The position numbers and the translations under genes are program-made. From the NCBI GenBank assembly GCA_022885665.1, contig JAGQDJ010000096.1:124001-188000 (forward strand): a stretch of DNA of 64,000 nucleotides. The letters run 5' to 3'. The notes beneath the pieces were generated by a model that was given only the letters and a program-made list of their open reading frames with translations, had not been told where the DNA came from and did no database searches. Positions within the stretch are counted from its first letter, which is position 1; each line of letters begins with the position of its first letter. This document shows positions 62,001 through 64,000 of the stretch, one piece after another. The stretch comes from Triops longicaudatus (Eukaryota > Arthropoda > Branchiopoda > Notostraca > Triopsidae).

Positions 62001-64000
62001 ATTTCCTTTGACAGTAAAGCTTATTTTTTGCCTTTATTTATTTATTTTTTCAGGTACTGAAAGAAAAAATGACAAAGGGTGAAAACAGGAGAGGGTGAAC
62101 CTATAGCTATTGCGAATTAAGGGTTCATCATGAAACGTGATTGGGAAGAGTGCTCACGTGCGGAGGTACACGTAAGCATATCTTGCGACCCTCCACCTCC
62201 TTCCCGTGATCCACGATTTCCAGTTTCTACCTGAATAAAAGCAATAGGGGCCTAGAGGATGAACTAGTTTCCCTTGCCAACACTTTGACTTGGCAAGCTG
62301 GTACTGTTGAGGTGACGCTGTGGTTTGTTAACCAGATGCAAATGGAGGCGACAAAAAAAAGGAAGAAAAGACCCTCATCCGATCTCTTTGGCTTGCTTAT
62401 AGATTGACACATTTACCCAAAGAGACGAAAGAAATTCCCTAGATTGCTCTTAAAACCACAATCTTGACAACAGATAATCGCTCGCGGCCAGCTTGCGTTT
62501 GTTGCGACTTGTTGAGGCTTGTTGAGGCCCTGCGTTATGCGACATTCTTTCACAAGATTACGACAAAAGTTTGCCCAACGGTCGGAATGCAATATTCGTG
62601 TAAGGTTTGTACAGATTCACTGTTGGCCGGCAATGCCAAAATCTCCGTCGGCCAGGGAATACATTAAATTCCTTATGTTGGAGCGAAATTGTCAATGGAA
62701 AGGAGAAAAAAAAAGCAGTTTCTTCGTTTCTGAGTAACTGAAGTACACACAAAGACGTTAGGTTCTGGATAAAAGTGTGCTGCAAAGTTCTCTGGCGTGA
62801 AAGCACACAATAATCTTGCCCTCTAGCAAGGGCTTATTGCTTGTCTGCGAAATATTTTGGGTTGGAAGCACTCTAGTCGATCAGACAGCCATAAGAAGCT
62901 GCGAAGGGCCTTGAGGTGATCGAATAACTCTCGAGACAAGGTTCTTTCCACTGTCATATCACAAGATACGTGGTGTGAGCATTAAATGTGCATTAGCAGA
63001 TGAGAAAGAGTAAAAAGGTTGGATTGGCTTTTTAGTTTTCAGCACTGTCTTTCGGATATGTTTACTGGGCTCGTGTTCAACAAAGCAGTATTGGTGCCGA
63101 AGTTCGGTAAGTGTGCATTAGCGACAAGAAAGCCTTGTAAACAATGAGAAGCAGTGAATAAGAAAGATAACAAGTTCACTGGGTGTAATGTGCATCGCTC
63201 TTTCATTCCTTCCTACTTGTGGTAACCAGTAGCTTTTGGTTCGAGATGCTTGAGCTTTAACTTGACTACGCTAAATGAATTATGCAAGTCTCATTTGCAA
63301 AACTCAAGGTAGCTTATTATTTGAATAACTTTTCCGGTTTTAAAGGGGAACTTCTCCCAATTGCTGAAAACTCACATGTCTAAGGCACGAAGGCTGGGGC
63401 CTCATGACTTTTTATTGGAGTCTTTTTTTTTCTTCCTTAGAACTTGGAAGGGTATTTGAGTGTAGGTAAAGGAAAAAGCAACGCTTTTAACTGGGCTTTG
63501 TCAAAAGTTGGCATCTTTTGCCCCTTTCCATGAAATGGTAAAGATTTCTCACGAAAGTTATGAAAAAAAAAGCAAATGTCTTCTCTGCGCCCCGGGCAGG
63601 TTTGTCATTCGTAAATGAAAGTTTGTTAGCCGCTTAAAAAGGAGTATGAAAAAGGAAGTTGACGGCGAAATGAGGAGAACATTTACGGTTGAGTTGTATA
63701 ATGAACAGCAAATTTGTAATCTTGGTGAGCAAATATGGCAAATACTCAAAAGCAAAATAGCGATAAGTAATTCGGTAGCTTGAGCACAGTATAGATAAGA
63801 GGAAAAGAAACGCGGAACACAAACACTGTTTTAGTAAAACGAGGGGTTTCAGAGATTTTGAGTAGGATTTCCATGTGTAATATTTTGGACATTTGCGATT
63901 TCTCCCATTTTCCCCATTACAAAATAAAAATTTCGCGGGGCGTCAACCCCATAACCAACCCTGGGTACGGCCTTGCCGGTAGATCATCGGTGAAAAAAGC

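Larger units (their letters stand above)
52530..64000. other. Gene-less right part of the window
   Basis: I could not build a supportable gene in these 11.5 kb. The longest frames (53796-54131 +, 54608-55113 on both strands, 57698-57994 -, 61204-61784 +) are about 65-115 codons and show no recognisable domain, signal peptide or splice chain. Pyrimidine-rich blocks near 57.7-58.6 kb resemble those at the left edge. Short local repeats are listed separately. The stretch may be intergenic or belong to the intron or non-coding exons of a gene extending beyond the window. Confidence 0.5.

Noticed and set aside
1..64000. tRNA, rRNA and CRISPR arrays
   Set aside because: I looked by eye for tRNA T-arm consensus words and for regularly spaced direct repeats. 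No convincing cloverleaf or CRISPR array was seen; a covariance-model scan would be decisive.

Overview
This is a eukaryotic nuclear window. Every gene I can build is split by GT-AG introns, many only about 48-75 bp long. The protein set is animal: ASK1, ORC3, VTA1, a CD164 sialomucin, B4GAT1, an SH3BGR-family protein and a C-type lectin. Compact gene structure, glycine-rich secreted protein genes and AT-rich spacers suggest an arthropod, most likely a Daphnia-like crustacean. That taxonomic call is inference. All gene models were built by hand from reading frames and splice sites and are predictions without transcript support.

Layout. 1-11680: no gene that I can support, apart from a diverged dispersed repeat (about 5.2-5.45 kb) and a poly-T/poly-G tract with a 3-base gap (9.15 kb). 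11681-13123 (-): CD164-like sialomucin. 14389-23553 (+): a 23-exon MAP3K5/ASK1 kinase gene whose 1.4-kb intron 14 holds a BED zinc-finger reading frame and a near-perfect palindrome. 25583-27468 (-): B4GAT1-like glucuronyltransferase. 28532-29252 (-): secreted C-type lectin. 29702-31060 (-): glycine-rich secreted protein with a tandem array of phase-1 micro-exons. 34771-36297 (-): unrecognised 359-residue secreted protein. 37249-37405: small non-autonomous hAT element with an exact 8-bp target duplication. 38287-38785 (-): small secreted cysteine-rich protein. 41836-43266 (-) and 43537-46571 (+): SH3BGR-family protein and ORC3, head to head over 270 bp. 46760-48571 (-): VTA1, tail to tail with ORC3. 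51981-52524 (+): unrecognised small protein with an N-terminal membrane segment. 52530-64000: no gene that I can support.

The conserved genes are unrelated housekeeping functions: stress MAPK signalling, replication licensing, ESCRT-III/Vps4 recycling, matriglycan priming and lysosomal/cell-surface mucin. They do not form a pathway. The secreted genes between 28 and 39 kb are lineage-specific in character. They are mostly on the minus strand, several have a TATA box close upstream, and they are the least explained part of the window. The micro-exon glycine-rich gene, the nested BED-finger locus and the two unrecognised secreted proteins are the best candidates for something undescribed.
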